Source: Imperialibacter sp963977595 | GTDB taxonomy: Bacteria > Bacteroidota > Bacteroidia > Cytophagales > Cyclobacteriaceae | Reading direction: 5' to 3' | Assembly: GCF_048007035.1 (NCBI RefSeq) | Contig: NZ_CP180355.1 | Span: 4,836,001-4,900,000, forward strand | Length of the DNA stretch: 64,000 bases | Part shown: positions 26,605 to 33,549 of the stretch, piece by piece | Numbering within the stretch: the first letter of the stretch is position 1 | Layout: the number at the start of each line of letters is the position of its first letter | Notes under the pieces: model-generated | Databases searched by the model: none | What the model saw: only the letters and a program-made list of their open reading frames with translations | Told to the model about the DNA's origin: nothing | Made by a program: the position numbers and the translations under genes

Positions 26605-26944
26605 ACCTAATAAAATCTACCTCGTAAAGAATAGGTATTGCTTTTGCATGGTCTTGTGCGATTAATGCTGCTCTGCGTCTCATCAATGTCTTGCCCCAGG
26701 TATCTGGCATTGAATCGAGGAAAATGCCAAAGTTTTCTTTGTCTTTGGGGTATTGTGGCCCTTTGTACCACATGATGTCCAGATCAAGGAGAAGTCGTTC
26801 CTGAGAGGCAATCCAGTGTTCATCGTAGGCGAAAGTAAATGCTTTTCTCCCCTTGGCTTGCAAGGCAGATAATATACCCATGCATCTCGGTTCTTCCATA
26901 CCCAACCAGTGCGCATATACCCATATATCTGTTTTGTCAGCCAT
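26597..26944 (-). CDS. hipA: HipA N-terminal (Couple_hipA) part, frameshifted from the kinase
   Basis: 115 residues matching the N-terminal HipA subdomain (GILSALQAKGRKAFTFAYD, FGIFLDSMPDTWGKTLMRRR). It should continue YEVDFLLGVHDL but instead reads FIRCA and stops, with the kinase part continuing in the next frame. The change sits in GATTTTATTAGG. Eight bases overlap with the kinase part and eight with hipB upstream, so the three pieces are one transcript. Naming this a HipS-like protein is possible in analogy to the three-gene HipBST modules, but the intact junction motif makes a recent frameshift more likely. Confidence 0.8.
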   Translation of the reverse strand: MADKTDIWVYAHWLGMEEPRCMGILSALQAKGRKAFTFAYDEHWIASQERLLLDLDIMWYKGPQYPKDKENFGIFLDSMPDTWGKTLMRRRAALIAQDHAKAIPILYEVDFIRCA

Positions 26945-27242
26945 TTCTCTTTTTGCTTATCAGTTCCAGGTCCTGAAGCTTTCTGCCAAACTCATCATCT
27001 GCTGCAAGTTGTAAGAAATCATCCTGTAGGCCCAATACCCGTAGCACGTTGAAATAAGCTCCCAGAGAAACACTTGGGTTACCTTTTTCAATATGATACA
27101 AGGTAGTGCGGTCGATGCCAGCACGTTCAGATACTTGCAACGTCGTAAGTTTCCGGCGTTTGCGGGCAAGTTTGATGTTTTCCCCAACTTGCTCTAATAT
27201 CTTCTGGAATTTGGGAAGGAGTACCTGTTTTTTTGACTGCAC
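26937..27242 (-). CDS. hipB: HipB-type helix-turn-helix antitoxin/repressor
   Basis: 101 residues from a GTG at 27242. The HTH (XRE) domain is plain: GENIKLARKRRKLTTLQVSE, AGIDRTTLYHIEKG, NPSVSLGAYFNVLRVLG. A TTG at 27272 would give ten more residues but sits upstream of the predicted transcription start, so the GTG is preferred. The C-terminal DEFGRKLQDLEL is the usual HipB tail. It represses the operon and binds the HipA kinase. It overlaps the N-terminal hipA piece by 8 nt. Two operator-like sites flank its promoter. Confidence 0.82.
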   Translation of the reverse strand: MQSKKQVLLPKFQKILEQVGENIKLARKRRKLTTLQVSERAGIDRTTLYHIEKGNPSVSLGAYFNVLRVLGLQDDFLQLAADDEFGRKLQDLELISKKRNG

Positions 27243-27254
27243 TGGAAAAAAAAT

Positions 27255-27301
27255 GTTGTTTATTATAAACAAAAATAGGATAAATGTTGATAATAAACAA
27301 C
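27255..27301 (-). promoter_or_regulatory. hipB promoter and paired operators
   Basis: Minus-strand TATTTTTG (27277-27270) matches TAnnTTTG, with TTG about 20 nt upstream as a -33 element. Two nearly identical 16-nt sites lie in inverted orientation on either side: GTTGTTTATTATAAAC at 27255-27270 and, on the minus strand, GTTGTTTATTATCAAC at 27301-27286. Each has arms of TTGTTTA/TAAACAA type. One overlaps the -33 region and the other the transcription start, as expected for a self-repressing HipB. Confidence 0.65.
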
Positions 27302-27357
27302 AAATATTGAAATCAGAAGCAGCCTTAGTGAATCTCTTCAGGGTTTGTTATCCATAG

Positions 27358-27756
27358 CTACGATTTAAACCTGCGTTCGCCCTTCGATTCGTTTCTTCTC
27401 CACATCCATTCTGAAAGGAAAACAAAACTCCAAACACCCAGCACGTCGCTGACCATATCAGCCAGTTCAAAAGTTCTGTTGGCAAAGGCCAGCTGGGTAA
27501 ACTCTTCGGCTATCGCAAAGCACAAGACCAGTACTCCGGCCACATTGATGTCGAATGACCGTATTTTTAGCCGTCGGAACCTAAGTGCAACATTGATCAG
27601 GCCTGCAAGAAACCCAAAGAGCATAAAGTGCCCCACTTTGTCGCCAAGGGGGACGCCTTCAATAATCTTCATTAAACCAAGCTTATGATTTGTATCTGCC
27701 ATTACAATTATGAAGCAGATGAAAGCAAAAAAGAGGAGGGAGGGGATGTATCTCAT
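27358..27756 (-). CDS. VanZ family membrane protein
   Basis: 132 residues with four hydrophobic segments. VanZ motifs are present: DKVGHFMLFGFLAG at about residue 39 and EEFTQLAFANRTFELADMVS at about residue 84 followed by VLGVWSFVFL. The function of VanZ-like proteins in Bacteroidota is not established; in vanA clusters VanZ gives low-level teicoplanin resistance. It is on the minus strand, 135 nt downstream of creD with a strong inverted repeat between, so it is probably separately transcribed. Confidence 0.8.
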   Translation of the reverse strand: MRYIPSLLFFAFICFIIVMADTNHKLGLMKIIEGVPLGDKVGHFMLFGFLAGLINVALRFRRLKIRSFDINVAGVLVLCFAIAEEFTQLAFANRTFELADMVSDVLGVWSFVFLSEWMWRRNESKGERRFKS

Positions 27757-27824
27757 TGAAAGGGATTTTCTTAAGTTATTATCTGTGACTATTCGTTGTT
27801 CAGATGAGCCAATTGGCTGGGTGC

Positions 27825-27876
27825 AAAAATTTTAGACTTCGCTCCCTTCAGGGTCGGGGTAATCGAAGTCTAAAAT
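27825..27876 (-). terminator. 13-bp stem-loop after creD, terminator-like
   Basis: ATTTTAGACTTCG (27829-27841) and CGAAGTCTAAAAT (27864-27876) pair exactly around a 22-nt loop that itself can form CCC/GGG. On the minus strand TTTTTGC follows the stem (27829-27824), supporting termination of the creD transcript. The inner CCCTTCAGGG also looks like a common Bacteroidota intergenic repeat. Confidence 0.6.
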
Positions 27877-27891
27877 CATTATCAGCGACAT

Positions 27892-29232
27892 CTACTCAGT
27901 AGCAATATTCAACTTGTACCAGTTAATATTCCGTGTGAAGTACATGGTGATGGCCAGAATAATGGTGAGTCCTATGCTGCCCATCAGCAAGGCATAGTCG
28001 GCCAGCTGAAGCGTGACAAACAGAAAACCATAGATGCCAATAAGCGTAGCTACCAGCAACATGGAGAGCTTTGGCATTTTAAACACACTCATCGAATAAA
28101 GCGAAATCATTCCAACAATCGCACAGGTGGCCACGGCATAGGCAACGTTGAAATTGGTGTGTTCTGAAATCGAGATAAGCAGGATATAAAACAGGGAAAG
28201 AGCTAATCCCACAAGTGTATATTGGAAAGGGTGGATTTTTCGGCCATTCAGTATCTCTACCAGAAAGAAGATAAGGAACGTAAGCACAATTGTCATGATG
28301 GCGTATTTAGCCGACCGCATCGACTTCTGATAGTCATCCAGGGGCAAGATGAGATCCACACCAAAGGCCGAATTTTGCAGCTTCTCGGCTTCTCCCGAGT
28401 CGATCCACGATTGAGGGAAGTTTCGGTTGAGCTGAAGCACTTTCCAGTTGGCAGAGAAGCCGGCATCGCTTACTTCCCGGTCGTCAGGAATGAAATTGCC
28501 GTTAAAGCTCGGGCTGGGCCATGCTGACGTCAGCTTGATGTTGCTGTTACTGCCAAGAGGAGTGAACGACAGGTTCTGGCTTCCCTGAAGCTTTAGGTCA
28601 AAACCAAAAGCGAGATCCTTTCCAAAGGCATCGGTCAGGTCAGGTACTGCGACGGTAAAGCCAGCATAGGCGATGTCTGAAATACGGGAGCCGGGCTCAA
28701 CTTTCAGGTCACGGTTATTCCATTTAACGATCACATCGTCTTCAATACCTCTTAGGTCTGATATGCCGATGGTAAGAAACGCCTGCCCCCACCTGATGGT
28801 CTTCAGGTTGTTTTCGTCAGGCATTTTGTCGAGCACAAAGCTGCCATTCACAGCCAGCGCCGACCTGTAAACGACAATTTCGTAAATACCTCGCCTGAGC
28901 TTCTCCGGGTCAACCGTTCCGTTGATGTCGAGCGACTTGGGCAGGATATGCCAATACTTCACCGCTTCCACTATCTTGTCGTCCTTCAGGTATTCGTACA
29001 CAAGGGGTATGGTGAGGATAGGGCCGTTCACCAGTTGACTATCAGCCCATTTGCCACTGACTTCTGATACAGCTGCATTATTGAGATACTCCCGTTCGCT
29101 GATGATCGATGTGATCATTGATGTGGGAATTAAGAGCAGCAGTACCAAAATGGTAATGGTGGCAAGCTTTAACATCACTGAATTCTTAATCCAGTTGTTT
29201 ACTTTTTCTAGCGGAGTGGTTTCATTTTCCAT
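27892..29232 (-). CDS. creD: CreD family inner-membrane protein
   Basis: 446 residues. After a cytoplasmic N-terminus and one transmembrane helix (about 25-45) comes a large periplasmic region (for example SEREYLNNAAVSEVSGKWA and ILPKSLDINGTVDPEKLRRGIYE), then six or so helices from about residue 310. This is the CreD/PF06123 layout. In E. coli CreD belongs to the CreBC regulon and affects envelope integrity and colicin tolerance. Here no creBC is adjacent; instead a winged-helix regulator lies immediately upstream. A copy of a palindromic sequence shared with the upstream operon lies 20-35 nt before this start, so both are probably controlled by that regulator. Confidence 0.9.
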   Translation of the reverse strand: MENETTPLEKVNNWIKNSVMLKLATITILVLLLLIPTSMITSIISEREYLNNAAVSEVSGKWADSQLVNGPILTIPLVYEYLKDDKIVEAVKYWHILPKSLDINGTVDPEKLRRGIYEIVVYRSALAVNGSFVLDKMPDENNLKTIRWGQAFLTIGISDLRGIEDDVIVKWNNRDLKVEPGSRISDIAYAGFTVAVPDLTDAFGKDLAFGFDLKLQGSQNLSFTPLGSNSNIKLTSAWPSPSFNGNFIPDDREVSDAGFSANWKVLQLNRNFPQSWIDSGEAEKLQNSAFGVDLILPLDDYQKSMRSAKYAIMTIVLTFLIFFLVEILNGRKIHPFQYTLVGLALSLFYILLISISEHTNFNVAYAVATCAIVGMISLYSMSVFKMPKLSMLLVATLIGIYGFLFVTLQLADYALLMGSIGLTIILAITMYFTRNINWYKLNIATE

Positions 29233-29241
29233 GTTAAGTAA

Positions 29242-29267
29242 TTTAAAAGTACTTTGTTTTTCAAAGT
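29242..29267 (-). promoter_or_regulatory. Candidate operator upstream of creD
   Basis: ACTTTG-N5-CAAAGT (29251-29267) with the adjoining AAAAGT extension; on the minus strand this reads ACTTTGAAAAACAAAGT followed by ACTTTTAAA. The same 17-nt palindrome and flank recur at 30190-30214 before the first gene of the neighbouring operon. The match between the two copies, in the correct orientation before two related genes, supports an operator, probably for the winged-helix protein between them. Confidence 0.65.
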
Positions 29268-29283
29268 GATTAGATAAATTTTT

Positions 29284-29574
29284 TTACTTCAAAAGCTGTT
29301 CAATGGCCTTGATATGTTTAACAAAGGCTTCTTTTCCTTCCGACGTGGCCATGTATTTGGTGTTGGGTTTTCGTTCAATAAACTCCTTTTGGACAGAAAT
29401 GTAAGTGCTTGTTTCCAGTGACTTCAGGTGAGTCGCCAGATTGCCATCTGTAACATCGAGAAGACCTTTGAGCGAGTTGAAATCCATAGCATCGTTGACC
29501 ATCAGGGCAGACATAATGCCCAGACGGATTTTGTTCTCAAACGCCTTGTTCAAATCTTTCAGCAGTTCTTTCAC
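29284..29574 (-). CDS. Winged-helix transcriptional regulator (HTH_34-like)
   Basis: 96 residues from a GTG at 29574, which overlaps the stop of the upstream gene as GTGA; a longer start would run into the upstream coding sequence and gives a Cys-rich non-homologous extension. The winged helix is visible: IRLGIMSALMVNDAMDFNSL, LLDVTDGNLATHLKSLE (recognition helix) and IERKPNTKYMATSEGKEAF (wing). This type of short regulator often sits between a membrane protein and creD. It is likely to control the repeated palindromes before creD and before its own operon. Confidence 0.82.
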   Translation of the reverse strand: MKELLKDLNKAFENKIRLGIMSALMVNDAMDFNSLKGLLDVTDGNLATHLKSLETSTYISVQKEFIERKPNTKYMATSEGKEAFVKHIKAIEQLLK

Positions 29575-30188
29575 GACCCGTACTTTACATGCATCACAAT
29601 GCCATAGATAATGTGCAGCAAGCCGAAACCTACCGCCCAAAAGAGCAGGCCATACCCAATAAACTGACAGGCCAGTAACCCCAGTGCCACCTGCATCAGG
29701 CCCAGGCTTCTTACTTCCGAAAGTGTGTATTTACTGGCGTTGACGAGTGCGAGCCCATAGAAGAGTAATGTAAGTGGGGCAAGCAGGCCGATCAGCCCTT
29801 TAAAGAGGAGGATGACGCACAGTATGCCGCCCGCTGCCAGTGGGATAAACAGGTTGATGAGCAATCGTCTGGCCTGACTATCCCACAATTTCTGGTTGTT
29901 TTTGGAGGCTTTGCGCTGTGTGAAGAACAAACCGGCACCCACAGCCGACAGCAGGAGTGCCACAGCGATGATCAACAACTGAGAGATGTTCTCGTTGCTC
30001 AGCAGTGCCTGCCGGTAGCCAAGATAGTCCTGGCCGCTATAGACCATTTCGTAGGCGACGTAAGCCCCGATGAGTCCCAGGAAGCCAGCTACAATGCCCG
30101 ACATGCCGCTTAGTGAGATAAACCTGGAAGAGCGATCCATGATCGACTTAATTTCCTGCAGGTCGTCTAAGTATTTTTGTTTCTCCAT
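29571..30188 (-). CDS. Conserved membrane protein of unknown function, partner of the winged-helix regulator
   Basis: 205 residues. A short cytoplasmic N-terminus (KYLDDLQEIKSIMDRSSRF) precedes about six transmembrane segments: near 30-45, 70-88, 112-130, 132-148, 162-178 and 180-198. No known catalytic motif is seen. The N-terminal sequence LDDLQEIKSIMDRSSRF is typical of proteins that pair with this regulator class in Bacteroidota, and the 4-nt overlap indicates coupled translation. It could sense membrane state and sequester or release the regulator; that is inference only. Confidence 0.75.
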   Translation of the reverse strand: MEKQKYLDDLQEIKSIMDRSSRFISLSGMSGIVAGFLGLIGAYVAYEMVYSGQDYLGYRQALLSNENISQLLIIAVALLLSAVGAGLFFTQRKASKNNQKLWDSQARRLLINLFIPLAAGGILCVILLFKGLIGLLAPLTLLFYGLALVNASKYTLSEVRSLGLMQVALGLLACQFIGYGLLFWAVGFGLLHIIYGIVMHVKYGS

Positions 30189-30189
30189 T

Positions 30190-30214
30190 TAAAAAGTACT
30201 TTGTAATTCAAAGT
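30190..30214 (-). promoter_or_regulatory. Candidate operator upstream of the membrane protein / regulator operon
   Basis: ACTTTG-TAATT-CAAAGT at 30198-30214, preceded by AAAAAGT so that AAAGTACTTT is a second overlapping palindrome. It lies 9 nt before the ATG at 30188 and matches the site before creD (29242-29267) in both arms and flank. Confidence 0.65.
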
Positions 30215-30262
30215 AAGTGTTAATACGGACAATTTGCAAATGTGTTTTTCAGTTCGGGTGAA

Positions 30263-30535
30263 TTATTTTTGCAGCCAGGCTTTTAATCGGGCGGCGACAT
30301 GATGCCAGTCGGCTAATTTTTCTGGATTTCTTGGTGAGCCGACATAATACTCCACGGTATCTGAAAATTGTCCATTCTCAAGTTTCGTTACTTTTTTCCT
30401 GTGAAAGCTAAACACTTCGCCTTTATGTTTCAGGTGCACCCAACCTGTCTTTTTGGTCAGCAGGATCTCATTTTCAAGCCCTGCTGTTTTAAGCAGGTTC
30501 ATTATATCTTTATGCTCTGTTGGGAGGAGGCGCAT
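30263..30535 (-). CDS. Small hypothetical protein
   Basis: 90 residues, not recognised. It is basic, with a beta-rich centre (GWVHLKHKGEVFSFHRKKV) and a C-terminal helix (KLADWHHVAARLKAWLQ). No signal peptide or transmembrane segment. It has its own start close to a divergent promoter region and no close upstream partner. Coding potential is moderate: codon use looks like its neighbours and no overlapping alternative exists. Confidence 0.6.
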   Translation of the reverse strand: MRLLPTEHKDIMNLLKTAGLENEILLTKKTGWVHLKHKGEVFSFHRKKVTKLENGQFSDTVEYYVGSPRNPEKLADWHHVAARLKAWLQK

Positions 30536-30562
30536 AGGTGAAAGTTACGTATAATTTTATCT

Positions 30563-30621
30563 CGCAAAGCCGCAAAGATCGCAAAACACCCCACTTCCCT
30601 TTGCGACTTAGCGTCTTTGCG
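30563..30621. repeat. Imperfect inverted repeat of CGCAAAG units in a divergent intergenic region
   Basis: The left arm CGCAAAGCCGCAAAGATCGC (from 30563) and the right arm ending CGTCTTTGCG (to 30621) are imperfect inverted copies of a CGCAAAG-type unit. It lies between two divergent genes so it is not a terminator. The leu terminator (24922) has the same core GGCGCAAAG/CTTTGCGCC. A REP-like element family is a reasonable reading. Confidence 0.5.
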
Positions 30622-30700
30622 TGCTTTTACCTTCACTCTTAACATATCCTTAACCTCACTTCTGCTTAACAATTGAATAACAAATCGCTATTTTCGGACG

Positions 30701-32035
30701 ATGGGAGAGACCAAACCGGAAAGTGCTGTAGTTGATAATAAACTTGAACCTAAGCTGGGCCCACTGATGCTCTGGGGGCTTGGCGTTGGCTACGTCATCT
30801 CTGGTATGTACTTCGGCTGGAACCTAGGCCTGGCGGAGGGTGGAACGCTTGGGTTGGCCATCGCTACCTTCTTCATTATCATTATGTACGTCACGTTCAC
30901 TTTCAGCTATACCGAGCTGGCTTGCGCTATTCCAAAGGCAGGAGGGGCGTTCGACTATGCTAACCGGGCACTTGGTAAAAATCTTGGTTTTCTCACAGGC
31001 ATGGCTCAGAATATAGAGTTCATTTTTGCACCTCCGGCTATTGCAGCAGCCATTGGCGCCTACTTTCATATTTTCTTTCCTGCCATCGATACGCTATTGA
31101 TCGCTTTGGCAGCCTATATTATTTTCACATCTCTTAATATCGTCGGCGTCAGGGCGGCAGCTACTTTTGAACTAGTCATTACTATCCTGGCCGTAGTGGA
31201 ACTGTTGATTTTTGCTGGGGTGACACTGCCTGCTTTTGAATTCAAAAACCTCCAGGCAAATTCACTGCCCAATGGATTTCAGGGCATTTTTGCCGCTCTT
31301 CCTTTCGCTATATGGTTTTTTCTTGCCATCGAAGGGGTAGCCAATGTGGCGGAGGAGGCCAGAAATCCACAACGCAGCATACTCATTGGTTTCGGCTCGG
31401 CTATTTTTACCCTGGTGGTACTCTGTGTTCTTACGTTTGTCTCATCGGTGGGTGTGGCGGGATGGGAGGCCATCGTATTTCCCGAAGGAAGTACCACTGC
31501 CTCAGATTCGCCACTGCCACTAGCGCTTGGGAAAATAGTTGGGAATGAGCATATTCTGTATCACCTGCTGATTACGGTTGGGCTTTTTGGCCTGGTAGCA
31601 TCGTTTCATGGTATTATTCTGGCAGCAGGTCGCTCTACTTTTGAGTTTGGAAGGGTAGGCTATGTGCCCAAAGCCCTTGGCAGGGTGCACCCCAAAACCG
31701 GTACACCTGCCAATGCCCTGGTGGTAAATATGGGCATTGGAATATTAGCGCTGCTCACCGGAAAAACTGGCGAAATTATCACTATTGCATGTTTCGGTGC
31801 GTTGACACTCTACATTTTGTCGATGATTACATTCTTTGTACTCAGAAAAAATGAACCCGACCTCAAGCGCCCGTTCAGAGTGCCGTTGTATCCTTTATTT
31901 CCTGCGACTGCGTTAGTAATAGCAACGATAGCTTTTGTGGCCATCACGTGGTACAATCCAATGCTGGCCCTGGTCTATTTCGGACTGCTAATTATCGCTT
32001 ATATTTGGTTTAAGCTCACCTATAAAGAATCGTGA
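30701..32035 (+). CDS. eat: Ethanolamine permease (APC superfamily)
   Basis: 444 residues with about twelve transmembrane helices. The N-terminal LGLAEGGTLGLAIATFF, YTELACAIPKAGGAFDYANR and GMAQNIEFIFAPPAIAAAIG segments are highly characteristic of the ethanolamine permease subgroup (2.A.3.5). It transports ethanolamine, or a close amino alcohol, across the inner membrane. It opens a five-gene run with a glutamine synthetase-like gene immediately after it (the two genes meet at a GTGA overlap or a 2-nt gap, depending on start), which suggests the substrate is gamma-glutamylated on entry. A weak -7-like TATTTTCG lies 10-15 nt before the ATG. Confidence 0.92.
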   Translation: MGETKPESAVVDNKLEPKLGPLMLWGLGVGYVISGMYFGWNLGLAEGGTLGLAIATFFIIIMYVTFTFSYTELACAIPKAGGAFDYANRALGKNLGFLTGMAQNIEFIFAPPAIAAAIGAYFHIFFPAIDTLLIALAAYIIFTSLNIVGVRAAATFELVITILAVVELLIFAGVTLPAFEFKNLQANSLPNGFQGIFAALPFAIWFFLAIEGVANVAEEARNPQRSILIGFGSAIFTLVVLCVLTFVSSVGVAGWEAIVFPEGSTTASDSPLPLALGKIVGNEHILYHLLITVGLFGLVASFHGIILAAGRSTFEFGRVGYVPKALGRVHPKTGTPANALVVNMGIGILALLTGKTGEIITIACFGALTLYILSMITFFVLRKNEPDLKRPFRVPLYPLFPATALVIATIAFVAITWYNPMLALVYFGLLIIAYIWFKLTYKES

Positions 32036-32037
32036 CC

Positions 32038-33414
32038 ATGCAAGTGAAAGGAATGCTTACACTGGATGAACTGAAAAAGAAAGTCGCCTCTGAGGAGATA
32101 GAGACAGTGATCACTGCCTTTACCGATCACTATGGTCGCATGATGGGCAAGCGCTACGACGCTGAGTTCTTTTTGGAGAGCGTCGTGAAAGGCGGCACCC
32201 ACGCCTGCAACTACCTGCTCACCACCGACATGGAAATGGAACCGGTTCCTGGCTACGACTTCGCCAACTGGGAGCTGGGTTACGGAGATTTTCATTTGGT
32301 GCCCGACATGAAAACACTGCGGGTAGCCAGCTGGTTGGAATCCACGGCTCTGGTTGTTTGCGACGTGTATTCCGATAAAACGCATGAACTGGTGCCGGAA
32401 GCACCCCGTTCCCTACTTTCCAGTCAAATCAAGCAGCTAAAAGCTCAGGGCTTCGATTCTGCTGCGGCTACTGAGCTCGAATATTACCTGTTTGAAAACG
32501 ATTATCGCTCAGCGCATGAAACTGGCTATAGCCAAATGACTCCTGCCGGTTGGTACCTGGAGGATTATCATATCATGCAGGGCAGCAGAACGGAGGAGTT
32601 TACAGCCGCTGCCCGCAAGCACCTGAAGCACTCGGGTGTGCCAGTAGAGAACTCCAAAGGAGAATGGGGGCTTGGTCAGCACGAACTCAACGTACAATAT
32701 GCAGAAAGCCTGGAAATGGCAGATCGCCATATTGTGTATAAGCAATGCCTGAAAGAGCTGGCAGATGCTATGGGCATATCTGTCACCTTTATGGCCAAGT
32801 TCCATGAGGACAGGGCCGGGAGCAGTTCTCATGTTCATATCAGTTTGTGGAAAGATGGCAAAAACCTGTTTGTAGGTAATGAAGACTATGGTCCGGTAAA
32901 GGCGTCGAAAGAGTTTGGCTATTTTCTGGCTGGCTGGATCAAATATGTACCTGATGTGATGGTGTTCTATGCACCAACAATCAACTCCTACAAACGATTT
33001 GTGGATGGCAGCTGGGCACCCACCCGAATGGCCTGGAGCAAGGATAATCGCACAGCAGGTTTTCGCATAGTAGGGGAGGGAAATAGCCTTCGCATTGAGT
33101 GCAGAATCCCGGGAGCCGATTGTAACCCCTACCTGACGCTGGCTGCCTCTTTAGCCAGTGGATTGAAAGGATTGAAGGATAAGCTGGTACCCGAAAAATG
33201 CTTCGAAGGAGATATTTATGCGGCAGCGCATTTGCCAAGGGTACCCAGGACTTTGAAAGAGGCAGTGAGCTTGTTTAAGCAAAGCACTTTTGCCAAAGAG
33301 GCATTTGGAGAAGAAGTGGTGAAGCACTATATCCATTTCTATGAAACGGAAGTAGCCGATCATGAAAAGGCCGTGTCGGACTGGGAGCGGAAAAGGTATT
33401 TTGAGAGGATATAG
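32038..33414 (+). CDS. Gamma-glutamylamide synthetase, glutamine synthetase-like (GlnA4/IpuC/PuuA type)
   Basis: 458 residues from the ATG at 32038; a GTG at 32032, overlapping the permease stop as GTGA, is an equal candidate. The GS fold is plain: metal-binding Glu in TELEYYLF, NVQYAESLEMADRHIVYK, the HVHIS loop after FHEDRAGSS, the SYKRF...WAPTRMAW segment, and the Arg in NSLRIECRIPGADCNPYL. The sequence class belongs with amine-specific synthetases (Streptomyces GlnA4 for ethanolamine, Pseudomonas IpuC, E. coli PuuA) rather than ammonia-specific GS. Expected reaction: ethanolamine + glutamate + ATP to gamma-glutamylethanolamide. Confidence 0.85.
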   Translation: MQVKGMLTLDELKKKVASEEIETVITAFTDHYGRMMGKRYDAEFFLESVVKGGTHACNYLLTTDMEMEPVPGYDFANWELGYGDFHLVPDMKTLRVASWLESTALVVCDVYSDKTHELVPEAPRSLLSSQIKQLKAQGFDSAAATELEYYLFENDYRSAHETGYSQMTPAGWYLEDYHIMQGSRTEEFTAAARKHLKHSGVPVENSKGEWGLGQHELNVQYAESLEMADRHIVYKQCLKELADAMGISVTFMAKFHEDRAGSSSHVHISLWKDGKNLFVGNEDYGPVKASKEFGYFLAGWIKYVPDVMVFYAPTINSYKRFVDGSWAPTRMAWSKDNRTAGFRIVGEGNSLRIECRIPGADCNPYLTLAASLASGLKGLKDKLVPEKCFEGDIYAAAHLPRVPRTLKEAVSLFKQSTFAKEAFGEEVVKHYIHFYETEVADHEKAVSDWERKRYFERI

Positions 33415-33492
33415 AGCGGTGTTGCTCTGGTGCACACACCGTTAGGTGGTGGCAACAGAGAATTAGAATATAAATAGAACTATAGAAATCAC

Positions 33493-33526
33493 ATTGGTGC
33501 CACCAGCTCGGGCTGTGGGCACCAAT
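33493..33526 (+). repeat. Stem-loop between the gamma-glutamylamide synthetase and dehydrogenase genes
   Basis: ATTGGTGCC (33493-33501) and GGCACCAAT (33518-33526) pair exactly, with a further CAGC/GCTG inner stem. No T run follows. It is the only intergenic gap of size (135 nt) inside the operon, so the hairpin may divide the transcript, set segment stability or act as an operator. Confidence 0.55.
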
Positions 33527-33549
33527 CTAAAATTTACCATAACCAATAC

